Positions 13,310 to 24,115 of a DNA stretch of 64,000 nucleotides are shown here, in pieces. Under the pieces are notes generated by a model. That model did not search any database, was not told where the DNA came from, and saw only the letters and a list, made by a program, of their open reading frames with translations. Location: NCBI GenBank assembly GCA_932294295.1, contig OW028577.1, positions 7,467,501 through 7,531,500 of the forward strand, written 5' to 3'. Both the position numbers and the translations under genes were made by a program. Source of the stretch: Alitta virens. Its lineage: Eukaryota > Annelida > Polychaeta > Phyllodocida > Nereididae. Within the stretch, counting starts at the first letter, position 1; every line of letters begins with the position of its first letter.

Positions 13310-14130
13310 CGTGACCATTTCCCCAGGCACCAACCCCTCCTCCCTTGGCCCCCTGGCGAATCTTCAACCATTAGATATTCATTTGATATTCGGTCAAGGG
13401 GGGCAGGGGGATCATTGTTAGGCGATTGGGGGGCTGCGGTGACCCTCTCCCCGGGCACCGACTCCTTCTCCCTTGCCCCCCTGGCGAATCTTCAACCATT
13501 AGATATTCATTTGATATTCGGTCAAGGGGGGCAGGGGGATCATTGTTAGGCCATTGGGGGGGGGGGGGGGGCACGGTGACACTCTCCCCCAGGCACCAAT
13601 CCCTTCTCCCTTGCCCCCCTGGCGATTCTTCAACCATTAGATATTCATTTGATATTCGGTCAAGGGGGGCAGGGGATCATTGTTAGGTGATTGGGGGGCT
13701 GCGGTGACCCTCTCCCCGGGCACCGAACCCTTCTCCCTTGCCCGTCTGGCGAATCTTCAACCATTAGATATTCATTTGATATACGGTCAAGGGGGGCAGG
13801 GGGATGATTGTTAGGCCATTGGGGGGGGGGGCACGGTGACACTCTCCCCCAGGCAACAATCCCTTCTCCCTTGCCCCTCTGGCGAATCTTCAACCATTAG
13901 ATATTCATTTGATATTCGGTCAAGGGGGCAGGGGGATGATTGTTAGGCCATTGGGGGGCCGCGGTGACACTCTTCCTCAGGCACCGACCCCATCTCCCTT
14001 GCCCCCCTGGCGAATCTTCAACCATTAGATATTCATTTGATATTCAGTCAAGGGGGGCAGAGGGATGATTGTAAGGCCATTGGGGGGCCGCGGTGATGCT
14101 CTTCCCCAGGCAATCCCTTCTCCCTTGCCT
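13310..14130. repeat. G-rich ~128-bp tandem repeat, right arm (6 units)
   Basis: The motif TTAGATATTCATTTGATATTC begins near 13371, 13499, 13637, 13764, 13897 and 14026. The period is therefore 127-138 bp. Each unit also has a polyG/polyC-rich part, including uninterrupted G runs of about 13 and 9 bases near 13555 and 13820, which explain the period variation. Confidence 0.85.
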
Positions 14131-14307
14131 CTCTGGTGAATATTCAATCATTGAATATTCAATAAAATTTACTGTTCGTTGAATATTCAACAAATCTCCA
14201 ATATCAAATGAACTTTACTGTTTGTTGCATATTAAACGAATCTCCAATATCACATATCTAATGAATTTGACTGGCCTTATTTATGAAGGCTACTTCGACC
14301 TTTTGCG

Positions 14308-14412
14308 ACAGACAGACAGACAGACAGAGACAGACAGACAGACACAGACAGACACAGAGAGAGACAGAGAGAGACAGAGACAGACAGAGAGACAGAGAGA
14401 CAGGTAGATAGG
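14308..14412. repeat. (GACA)n / (GA)n microsatellite
   Basis: Runs of GACAGACA interrupted by GAGA fill this stretch, with a degenerate GACAGA-rich zone continuing to about 14720. The long minus-strand frames across it are low-complexity artefacts. Confidence 0.9.
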
Positions 14413-15030
14413 TGGTAAGAGGTCAAAATACAGGGTTACGGACAGATCAGACAGATGGAATAGATAGTAAAAAAAATGCAAGATAGAGTTACAGATGCAA
14501 ACCATATAAACAGATATCCAGACATACAATAGGATATAGACAGAAGAAAAAACGACAGACAAACATAACTGGAGAGAGGAAGATAGAAAGAACCAAAACA
14601 GACAGCAGATAGAATATTAGAAAGACCGATAGATTTACTGTAAGAGACAGACAGGAACGAAGAATATGTAGACAAAAATGGAGAGGAGAGACCGACAGAG
14701 CAACTCCTGAAGGACAGACAGACAGACACCTTACACTCACAGTTGCATGCACAAGAACATATCCAGCCACTAATGACAATAATAAACAGATAGAACATTT
14801 AGTAATATAATACATTGTAGTTGAGTTTGCTGCGGCATTGGAAATAAACAATGCCTCGAATTGCTGCCACTAATGAAGGACTAATTTCCAGACTGCTAAA
14901 ACTGGACTATATGATGGTAATAACAAGGAGCTGCTCATCTGTATAAAATTTTGAAAATACCACTTCAGGAGTGAATACAGGGTCCTTAAACTCCAATTTA
15001 CATTGCTCAAGTGAAATTGCAATAGCCAAC
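14413..15030. other. Region upstream of the LINE ORF1
   Basis: Degenerate GACA-rich sequence passes into AT-rich sequence. No gene was seen before the ATG at 15031. Confidence 0.4.
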
Positions 15031-15968
15031 ATGGCTGACCACCACCATGTCACAGGAGAAGGTCCTCAACACATTGCACCAATTCAACAACCTGCTTGGT
15101 TCATTGAGGTAATAGAGAGACTCTCTACTATTGACTCAGTTGATAAAACGCTGGCCTCCATTGTACATAAATTTGAAACTTTTGAAGCTGAGCTGAATGA
15201 AGTTAAAGATTCTGTGAACTTTGCTTGTGAAAAAGCTAATGAGGCCTCAGCTAATGCAACAAAGGTATACAAGAAATCACAGACATTGGAGCTAGAAAAA
15301 GAAAAATTAAAGAAGGAAATAACTGCACTGAAATCCAGAGTTGTTCAGCAAGAAAGTCAGTCCAGGAGAAATAACTTGATATTTTATGGGATTCATGAGA
15401 AGCTGAAAGAAACGTGGGAGGACTGCGAAAAGTCTGCTTGTGAAATATTGCAAAATGTGATGGGCATTGTAAATGCTACTTCAATGAAATTTGAGAGAGT
15501 CCATAGGCTAGGGCAGAAAATTAATGGAAAAAAAGCAGGACAATTATTGCTAAGTTCTGTTACTTTAAAGACCGTGAGGTGATATGGAGTCAAAGATTCA
15601 AGGATGACGTCACTGCTGATAGGATAATTGCAGAAACAGACCCCCAGAAAATTCATGTCCTGGCAAAACGAATCCGAAACTGTGATGAGACTATATGGCA
15701 AAAAGAAGCATACAAAGTGTTATATGAAGCTAACATGGCAAAGTTCAGCCAGCTGCCAGCAGCCAAACAAGCTCTTTTGTCCACTGGGCTGGATTCCCTT
15801 GGAGAGGCAACGACTGACCCCACCTTTGGTATTGGGCTGCACATCAGTAACCCATTGGCCCTTGACACTTCTAAATGGACTGGCAAAACTCTATTTGGAA
15901 GAGTGCTTGAGCAAGTACGTTCAGAATTGCAAAGTGTAGAAAAAGACACTGCTCATATAAAATTATGA
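15031..15968 (+). pseudogene. LINE ORF1-like coiled-coil protein with NADAR-like C-terminal region (one frameshift)
   Basis: From the ATG at 15031 the first frame (to 15582) has a long heptad-rich coiled coil. It is followed by QSRRNNLIFYGI..CEKSACEIL..RVHRLGQ, the signature of L1-type ORF1 (transposase_22-like) proteins. The expected IIAKFCYFKDRE continuation is in the next frame, so one indel lies near 15535-15545. The second frame runs to TGA at 15966-15968. Directly after KDREVIWS it changes to a sequence that I match to the middle and end of a NADAR (DUF1768, E. coli YbiA-like) domain. The matching features are a DP..I..LAKRIRNCDE stretch, MAKFSQ, LLSTG, EATTDPTFGIGL and WTGKTLFG..LEQVRSEL. 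The N-terminal NADAR strand with its FLSNF-type motif is absent. NADAR proteins act on ADP-ribose-type or riboflavin-intermediate N-glycosidic bonds; activity here is not implied. The fusion call is inference from family motifs. Confidence 0.65.
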
Positions 15969-16153
15969 ATCGGACTGTAGAAATATTGCAATTTTTGCTC
16001 TCCTATTATTACTATTGATATAATTTACACTGTACTATAAGAGTCAACAAATGTGTTTTTGTTATTTAAGAACTGAGATAAATGTGATTGCATAACCTTT
16101 TGAAAAATGGGTTAATCCCTCTCTATAGATCTACATGTAAAAAGACAAGTAAT

Positions 16154-16243
16154 AGATAATGCCCCATTTTCTTCGACATGGGAGTTATTGCGAGGCGTTA
16201 GCCGAGCAATAATCCCATGTCGAAGAAAACAAGGGCATTATCT
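16154..16243. repeat. 38-bp-arm hairpin
   Basis: The arms AGATAATGCCCC..TTCTTCGACATGGGA (16154-16191) and its near-perfect inverse (16206-16243) flank a 14-bp spacer around GAGGCGTTAGCCGAG. It lies between the ORF1-like gene and the Crypton-like fragment. It could be a small palindromic MITE or a structured RNA element. Confidence 0.85.
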
Positions 16244-16354
16244 AACTTATACCACTTAATTGGATTGTTTGTGTTTATGTTTGTCAGAGATTGAGACACT
16301 TAAAACTGAAGCAATACAATTAAAGACTTATTTCAATTGACATTGCATTTCAAA

Positions 16355-16705
16355 ATGAATGACAATTTGGAGAGGAGTTTTGCTGATTTCAGTGAATTTA
16401 ATGATTGTAATGCATCCTTTGACATTGGATCTGCTCAATTATTGGATATACCAACACAATTGCTATTTGCACCGGATGGCAGAAAAACTGCCAATAGATA
16501 TGATGCGGAAATCAAAAGTGAAAGTGCTTTCACTAATTCTTTACTGGACAGAATCCCAGCTAACACAAGAAAGGCTACAGAGAGTGCTGTCAGGTCATAT
16601 GAGGCATGGCGTCTATGGCGTGAAACAAAGCTGGAAACTTATGAAGACTCAAACTTCCCAATACTTTGTTTGAACGAAGAAATGGTGCAGGATATCAATT
16701 TTTAA
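16355..16705 (+). pseudogene. Crypton-like N-terminal fragment
   Basis: A frame of up to 122 codons (an in-frame ATG lies at 16355, an earlier alternative start at 16337) contains RIPANTRKATESAVRSYEAWRLWR. The spacing of IP.NT...T..AV......W is what I know from Crypton tyrosine-recombinase proteins and their domesticated ZMYM/QRICH1/KCTD-like relatives. It ends in LNEEMVQDINF at a TAA, just where those proteins continue into their next conserved helix. No catalytic R-H-R-Y domain follows within the next kilobase. It is therefore a fragment, or the first exon of something interrupted. Its position between a LINE ORF1 and ORF2 is odd. Assignment rests on one motif. Confidence 0.4.
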
Positions 16706-17707
16706 GAATGGGACTTGTTTGCTTGTTAAGTGTTTGCTTGTTAAGTTTTGCCACAACATGTGCTCATATAAGTGTGACCATGTCCTCCCTGCTGTTCTTA
16801 GTACATGTGATATATCCCCCTGTAATCCAGGCTTCTGATTGGCTGTGGAAGGCAAACAGTGGTATAAACATTTTTCATTCTAAAGATAAGCCAAGCAACT
16901 ATTCTTATACAAATTGTTCTGCCTGCTACTACATTTCCTATTCTTGTTATAGGTGCATTATTATTCTCTATCCTTGTTGTTTGCTAATTTTTATTGATTG
17001 TTATTCGTAGTTATGACAAATGGCTCTGCTACCAGAACAGATACTTGAAAAATATATCCTGCATTGAAAATTATATGTAGTAGCTAATAATCCTATTAAC
17101 ATTTTCATGACTGGAATTTTTAATGATTTATATGCCTGCTTACTGGTATTGGGTTTTCATATAAAGTTTTATTGGCTTTATATAAGTCAAAATTATTCTC
17201 AAATAGGCCAGAATGCTATCATAAACATGCAGCTGTCAGTTAACATGACTGGTCACATTAGTGCCAAAACAGAACTTAAAGGTTTTGCTGTTATCTTTAT
17301 AGGTATTACATTTTTAGTGTACAATAGTTTATTGTGGCTATCTGAAAGTAATATGCTCACAAAATCAATATTCAAGGATAGTAAATGTAATAATCAAATT
17401 TTTCAATCGAAATTCACTTGCATTCATTGATACTAAATTATTATTATTTATTATAAACAGTTAAATTATGTTCAGACAGGATCAAACTAGGTACTCTTGA
17501 TACACTGTCCATCAACATATATGTATTATGTAATTTTTATATATTCATTACTCGCTTCACTGGTCATTCACCCCTCATGCCATTCACTCTTCACTGGTGC
17601 TGATTATCACAGTATGGTGGATAACACTTCAGTTTATTATTGTCCTTATGTTTCTGTTTTTTGTAAAAGTGACTGTTATGATATTTAATGCAATTAATTA
17701 CTGAAAA
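16706..17707. other. AT-rich spacer upstream of LINE ORF2
   Basis: Short open frames (16666-17010, 17107-17430) are hydrophobic and match nothing I recognise. This may be the untranslated 5' region of the LINE or older inserted DNA. Confidence 0.35.
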
Positions 17708-20700
17708 ATGACAAACTTATCACTAATTGATGTTATTGACAGATACCCTGATGAAAGTAATAATAATGAATCACCTGTTACATACAAACATTCACCATAC
17801 TGTGATGACAATTCCCTGATTAATATAATACAGAGTAAGAAAGATACATTTACCATACTTAGCCTTAATTGTCAGTCTCTACATGCAAAGTTTGATTTAT
17901 TGAAAATTTACCTTGACATTTTACTCTTTAATTATTGTGAATTTAGTGCTGTTTGTCTCCAGGAAACTTGGTTGAATGAACGACATGATCTGTCTCTTTT
18001 AAAGCTTAATGGATATAACCTAGTGACAAAGCTACCCTCATGCAGTGTACATGGTGGAGTCTGCATTTACCTTAAAGACAACTTCGACTATAAAATGTTA
18101 GATTTAGCTGATAATTCAGATTTTTGGGATGGGCAGTTTATTGAAATATGCTCTAATAATTATGATGACAACAGTAATGTTATGATACCCCATAAGAAAC
18201 TAATTATAGGCAATATATATAGACCACAACGTATTGAAAATCTAGGAGCATTCATCAATGTCTTTAGTGCTGTCCTTAAATAAATTACAAAATGTTCATA
18301 GTGAAGTCATAATTATGGGTGATTTTAACATTGATCTCTTGAAATTAAATGAAAAGTAATTGTTCATGAATATTTTGAAAATATTCTGTCAAATGGGTTT
18401 ATTCCAAAGATTACCTTTCCTACTAGAATTACAAACCAAAGTAGTACATTAATTGATAATGCCTTTGCAAAACTTTCCTATAATATTTCTGATACTACAG
18501 CTGGCATACTCATGAACGTATTTCCGATCACCAACTTTATTACACTTGATTATTTAAAAGTTAAGAAAAATTCTCAGAGATACTAAAAAATATTTCCAAA
18601 TGACAGCCAGAATTTGAATCATTTTAAAAATTAGATTGCTAATTTGAACTTAATTACGAAAATAAACACTTCAATTGAAACTGATCCCAATGATAATTAT
18701 AATTTAATTGATAAACACATCACACAGTCAGTCGACAAGTACCTCCCAGTAAAAATAGTTAGATATAACAGGCATAAACATAAAAGAAGTAAATGGATGA
18801 CCACTGGTATACTTAATTCCATTAAATATTGTGATAAACTCTATGCTAAATTACACAGAACTCCCTACAACCAGCAATCAATACAATAACATGAAGATCA
18901 ACCTCCAAACGTATAACCATTTCCTAAAGCAGAATATTAGAAATGCAAAAAAGTTATATTATCCCCAATGCTTTGATAAATTCAAAAGTGATATTAAGAA
19001 AACATGGAGCACAATAAAAGATATCTTAAACAAAAACCAAAATGATAAATTTTTTCCAAACTATTTCATAATTAATGGCACCCCTGTATCCGACCAAACT
19101 ACAATAGCTAATGAATTTAACAAGTATATTACAAATATTGGACCTCGCCTAGCATCACAAATTAATTATCCTGTAGGTAAATCAATTAAAGACTATTTAC
19201 TGACACCTACTCCTCATAATTTCTCATTTGGTATGGTCAACAGTAATAGTATTGAAGAAATTATCAACAAACTTAAAAATAAATCTACTTCGGGTTGTGA
19301 TAAACTCTCTAACAAACTACTTAAACTAATTAAAGATGATATTGCCGAACCATTAACTGTTATAATTAATCAAACTCTCAGCTCTGGTGTCTTTCCAAAT
19401 AAACTGAAAATAGCCAAAGTTATCCCTGTGCTTAAAAAGGGTGACAGCCACACTTTTAATAATTATCGACCAATCTCAATTCTACCAAGTGTGTCCAAGG
19501 TTTTTGAGAGGGTGATGCACAATCAGCTACATAAGTATTTCTCCCAATCAAATTTATATTACAATAGTCAGTATGGATTCAGATCCATGCATTCAACAGA
19601 ATTAGCAGCTCTAGAATTAATTGATAAAATTGCAACTAAAATGGACAATGACGAAGTTCCAATTAACATATATCTAGATTTATCAGAAGCCTTTGATACT
19701 TTAGATCATGAAATACTATTGTATAAGTTAAATTATTATGGAATTCGCAATAGCTCTTTGTTTGAAAGTTATTTACATAATAGAACCCAATACACAGAGA
19801 TAGCTAACACTACATCTGAGCCCCTATTGATAACTACAGGCATACCACAAGGTTCAATTCTAGGTCCACTTCTCTTTCTTATCTATATTAATGATATTTC
19901 ACTTGTTAGTAATCTTTTTTATCCAATAGTATATGCTGACGACACTACCCTCTCTGCAACCTTGGGCACATTTGGCACTGGCCCCATGCAAGAAAATAAC
20001 ATAAATGAAGAACTAAATAAAGTTTGTTATTGGCTCAAACTTAACAAATTATCTCTTAACATAAACAAGACTAAGGCCATGGTCTTCCATACTCATCAGA
20101 GAATAGTACAACCTCCTGTTATAAGAATTGAAAATACTAATGTTGAGTACCTCAGTGAATTAAATTTTTTAGGAATTATTATAGACCAGCATCTCTCTTG
20201 GAAGTCACATATCAACCACATTCGAAACAAATTATCTAAAGTCACAGCAGTATTAAATAAATTAAGACACATGCTACCAAAATATACATTAATTACTTGA
20301 ATTATGGGCTTCTTTTGTGGGGATCTTGCAGTGAATCGATATTTAAATTACAGAAAAGGGTAGTAAGAACAATTAGCATATCAAAATACAATGCCCATAC
20401 CAATCCTATATTTAAACATTTAAGGCTTCTTAAATTACAGGACCTGTGTACACTGAGTGAGTTGAAGTTTTGTCACAGGTTGGAACATAATATGTTACCG
20501 ATCTATTTCTACAACAATATTTTTTTTTTAAATTCTGAGACCCATAATTATTTAACTCGAGGAACAAATAACTATCAATTACCTGTATTCAAACATTCCT
20601 TCATTAAAAATTAAAAAATCAATTAGATATAGAATTCCACAAACTTTCAATACTACACTAAACTTTTTAAAAGACAAAATTCTCACCCACAGCTTCAGAC

Positions 20701-20757
20701 AATTTTCCAAGAATACTAAAACCATTTCGTGGAGTCATACACCGATATATGTATTAT
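17708..20757 (+). pseudogene. Non-LTR retrotransposon ORF2 (endonuclease + reverse transcriptase), frameshifted
   Basis: The ATG at 17708 opens a frame with an APE-type endonuclease. It has SLNCQSL, CLQETWL with the catalytic Glu, GG..IYL and GNIYRP. The frame breaks near 18280. MGDFNI and SDH motifs follow in other frames (near 18314 and 18525), so several indels lie in 18280-18640. A linker (18644-18889) shifts frame again near 18885. The reverse transcriptase frame (18831-20300) is long and clean: NYRPISILPSVSKVFER, YGFR, YLDLSEAFDTLDH, GIPQGSILGPLLF and the catalytic YADD, then LNFLGIIID..LSWKSHI. The C-terminal part continues in new frames at 20297-20614 (NYGLLLWG) and to about 20757. 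There is no RNase H. The motif set fits the CR1/Jockey group. The copy is inactive but looks fairly young in its RT part. Confidence 0.9.
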
Positions 20758-21550
20758 AAGAAATTCAGGAAATTGCTTTATCTGCCAAACATAATTTGTC
20801 CTTAAAATATTCTATAGTTATTTGAGCACCAGTACATAATCACCCTCATCCCATTTCCTCCATTTCATATTACTCATCTCATCTGATCTAAATCTAAATC
20901 TAAACTTGCTGAAATTGTGAGTGCTACGTCCACACTGCAGGTTGATGATAATTGGACAGACAGAAAGGAGGCATAGATAGACACAGACTGGCTGAGAAGA
21001 CATTTTTCCATGTTTCAACAAGACAAACGAATGTCAAAACGTAATTCATTTCAGAATATCTATTTTCATTTACAAGGGAAGATGCTAATTAGATAAGGTT
21101 GCACATACAGTGGGCTGTAAAAGTCTTCATACTGACAAAGGTTTGCTTGCAAATGTTAACTACAATGTCAAAACGCAAATTAATTTCATGATATCCATTT
21201 TCAAAGGTTTGCATGCAAATGTGTTAGCTGCAATTCTGCACAGGTCATCACTGACAATCATCACAATTATTTTCAGGAGTGATTATTTAAATGAAACAAA
21301 TTCTACAGCTGTTGTGTCATGTTGCATAACTTATAAATGACATTGTGGGGGAAGGGAGCATAGACATAAATACCCCAAGGTTTAAAGCTATAGACAAGAA
21401 AAGTATGGTAACTGTGAGTGTAATGCTTCTCTAATAAGCGCGAGTATGTGTAAAATGCTCGGCGAATCATGTATGGCCAAGGATGACCACGAGTAAACAG
21501 AATATTTCGTACGTGACCATACATAGCTTTTATACGTGACATAATTTAGG
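20758..21550. other. Intergenic
   Basis: No gene was seen. The stretch 21430-21545 shares ACGTGACCATACATAG-type motifs with the block at 6625-6949. Confidence 0.4.
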
Positions 21551-22205
21551 CCAAATATCAACTTTATTCTGATGTCAGAGGCACAACGTTCAAAGACGTT
21601 GACATACATGTACATCAATGGTATTTCAACGCCGGTGACACAACATTGATAAGACGTTGATCACAGACATTGACAAGACTCCCATTTTTGGCCAAACAAC
21701 AATGTTATTTTGACGTCACGGGTACGATGTTGAGTAAACATTGATAGATGTTGACACAATTCCCATTCTGGGCCAAACATCAACGCTATTTTGATGTTGA
21801 GAGCACAATGTTGATTAGATGTTGTTCAGAGACGTTGACACGACTCCCATTTTAAGCAAAATATCGACGTCATTTTGACATCAGGGCATGCTGTTGACTA
21901 TCAACATTATTTGGACGTCAAGGGAAAGAAGTCGACCAGTGCCATTGAAACGACTTCCATTTTGGGCCATATATCAACTTTATTTGGACGTCGGGGGAAA
22001 GACATTGATTAGGCGTGGATCAGGAACATTGAAACTACTCTCATTTTGAGCCAGATATCAACGTTATTTCAAAATCAGGGGAGAGACATTGACAGGACAT
22101 TGATCAATGTCAATGACATGATTCCCATTTTGTACCAAATATCAACGTTATTTCAACGTTAGGGAAAGACGTTGATCAGACGTTGATTAAACATTTTTGG
22201 CTCGC
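21551..22205. repeat. Degenerate ~84-bp minisatellite
   Basis: About seven diverged units are present. Each has a core of the form ATATCAACGTTATTTTGACG, then AGAC.TTGATCAGACGTTGA and CCCATTTTGGGCC. Cores lie near 21551, 21690, 21771, 21855, 21964, 22048 and 22133. No coding potential survives. Confidence 0.75.
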
Positions 22206-22400
22206 TGGACATCAACTTGAGGGTGATTAACCAATCCCTTATTCTCATACTGATTGTACTCGAGGGTGCAGATCCCTCATTAGATGTTCATCACTCTTTA
22301 CCTGAAGGTGGTTAGTCCCTCATTTAACAATATCATCATGATGGCATGTCAACCTGAGGGTGGTTTTAGCCAACCCCTCACTTAGGCCTACATTATATAT
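22206..22400. repeat. Degenerate short repeat (GAGGGTG..CCCTCA)
   Basis: Three or four loose copies of a unit with GAGGGTGGTT and CCCCTCATT follow each other. Function is unknown. Confidence 0.4.
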
Positions 22401-22551
22401 GCCTCTTTCATTGTCACCGTCTACCCAGTCAAGTAAATAAATTTCTTTGTCATTCATCAAGGTGAAAATACTGATTTGTCCTCGGGCCATCATATTATCC
22501 AATGCTCAGTGTGGTTAACAGTGGCACTGCAGTTGCTCCATGACTATGAGT

Positions 22552-22705
22552 CAGTAGCGGATTTAGGGTGGGGAGGGGAGGGGGTTAAACCCGGCACCCT
22601 TGGCCTGGTAAATTTTAATATAATATTAAAAAATTCAGCCGGTCCCTGCAATATAGTTTAATTAATCAACCCCCATGAACAATTTTCTAGATCCGCCCCT
22701 GACTG
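22552..22705. mobile_element. Possible MITE (CAGTAGCGGATTTAGG..ATCCGCCCCTG ends)
   Basis: The left end CAGTAGCGGATTTAGG and the right end CTAGATCCGCCCCTG are imperfect inverted repeats about 154 bp apart, of the kind seen on hAT-like MITEs. A target duplication was not evident, so the call is tentative. Confidence 0.5.
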
Positions 22706-22804
22706 ACTCCACATTTTCAGTCAACCTCTGCTACCCATAAAATAAGAAGATTGTTCTTTTTGTGACAAAAAATGTATTTCATTAAGCGACACAGATACAA
22801 CAGA

Positions 22805-24115
22805 AATGAATATTAATGCATGTCAACTGTATATAAAATATGATAGTTACAAATATTAAATTCTAGAGAAAAATTACTTTGTTCAAATTTTATTATTTAT
22901 ACATTTTGTGTCTTAATTTGACACATATTTATCAAACAAATTTACGCTAATCCTTGAAAGAATGGTGTACACTATATAGAAAATATGATAGTTACAAATA
23001 TTAATTTCTAGAGAAAAATTACTTTTTTCAAATTTTATTAAAATTGTATTATTTATATATTTTGTGTCTTAATTGGACACGTATTTATCAAACAAATTAA
23101 CGCTAATCTTTGAAAGAATGGTGTACACTACTTATATTTACTGTAGAGGAGTATAATATATCCCACAATAACCTGTTTACCACATAGAAAAGCCATGTGG
23201 TATAGCCTATGTGGTATACATATCTATACTACATGGTTTACCTTACAAGGATGGGAAATGTATACCACATACTTCTATGTATGGCAGGCCAATCACAAAA
23301 AATCACTTTTTGCAGCTAAGCGCTTCGTCGTTTAAACTAGCGCCGCTGCTTTAAAACAATACTCGGATTCAAATAATTTGAGGTGATGACATGGCTAACA
23401 GTTCTGATTGGTCAATATTTGGTATATTTTTATATTCCCTCACTCATATTTTTATATTCCCTCACTCGTGGACAGATTGGCTTCGGAATTAACTCGTGGC
23501 TTACGCCACTCGTGATTCCTGGCCAATCTGTCCACTCGTGGGGAATATAAAAATATAAACCACATAACCATTAATAAGACCCAATGGTTATGTGGTATAT
23601 TTTTATATTCCCCATGAGTGGACAGATTGGCCAGGATTCACAAGTGGCGTAAGCCACTCGTGTGAGTGAATTCTGAAGCCAATCTGTCTAAGAGTTTATA
23701 TCCCATTTTTACTTTTGCCTGGCTATGCATTCATGTTGTATAGAAAAAATTCATGAATATTAATTTTTGCCATTGACCAATCAGAGCATTGCATAACTGT
23801 CAGCCATGTCATCACCTCAAATTTTTGAATCCGAGTATTGTTTTAAAGCGGCGGCGCTAGTTTAAACGGTGAAGCGCTTGGTGTACACTACTTATATTTA
23901 CTGTAGAGGAGTATAATGTACTACATTTTCTCTTTTATGCTTTTTTTATACTTTTTTCAAATTTTATTATTATTATTTTTTTTTTTTGCTCATTATATTG
24001 GTTTTTTTTCTTCAAGTTTTCATAATTATATTAGTTTTTTTCAAATTTTATGTTTTTTTTATACACTTTGTGTTCTAATTTGACACGTATTTATCAAAAT
24101 TTACGCTAATCTATT
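22805..24115. repeat. Three tandem copies of a ~150-bp AT-rich unit, split by a palindromic insert
   Basis: Units contain ATGATAGTTACAAATATTAA, TTTTGTGTCTTAATTTGACAC and TACGCTAATC. They start near 22825, 22975 and 23880; the third is diverged and has T-rich expansions. The block GTGTACACTACTTATATTTA (from 23121) recurs at 23880 on the other side of the insert. Confidence 0.75.
23315..23879. mobile_element. Palindromic foldback element (~565 bp)
   Basis: The left end AGCGCTTCGTCGTTTAAACT (23317 on) and the next ~75 bp, through GAGGTGATGACATGGCT, are repeated in inverse at 23803-23879. The centre holds further inverted pairs such as TGGTTATGTGGTATATTTTT against its complement, and two copies of GGCGTAAGCCACTCGTG-type sequence in opposite orientation. 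No protein is encoded. Confidence 0.8.

Larger units (their letters stand above)
8945..14278. mobile_element. Large foldback / long-TIR DNA element
   Basis: The left arm (about 8945-10260) reappears in inverse order and orientation at about 12720-14278. Matching blocks include the terminal AAGGCCAGTC, the TTGAATATTCAA motifs, G-rich 128-bp repeats, a block around 9590-9790 versus 13020-13220, and a block around 10170-10260 versus 12725-12815. Both sides are flanked by ATTTATG (8938-8944 and 14279-14285), consistent with a 7-bp target duplication. Because the element begins AAGGC and the right flank also continues AAGGC, the duplication length is ambiguous. The 2.4 kb loop has no recognisable transposase, so I read it as non-autonomous. 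The modular arms resemble sea urchin TU foldback elements; membership is inference. Confidence 0.85.

Noticed and set aside
13371..13893. Open frames on both strands within the G-rich repeats
   Set aside because: The same words recur with the repeat period and reflect lack of stops in G/C-rich repeats, not a gene.
14308..14412. CRISPR-like regular repeats
   Set aside because: Tetranucleotide microsatellite with no spacers; eukaryotic context.
14290..14851. Three overlapping minus-strand frames of 90-120 codons, hydrophobic and Cys/Leu-rich
   Set aside because: They are translations of GACA/GATA-type low-complexity DNA; composition explains the open frame.
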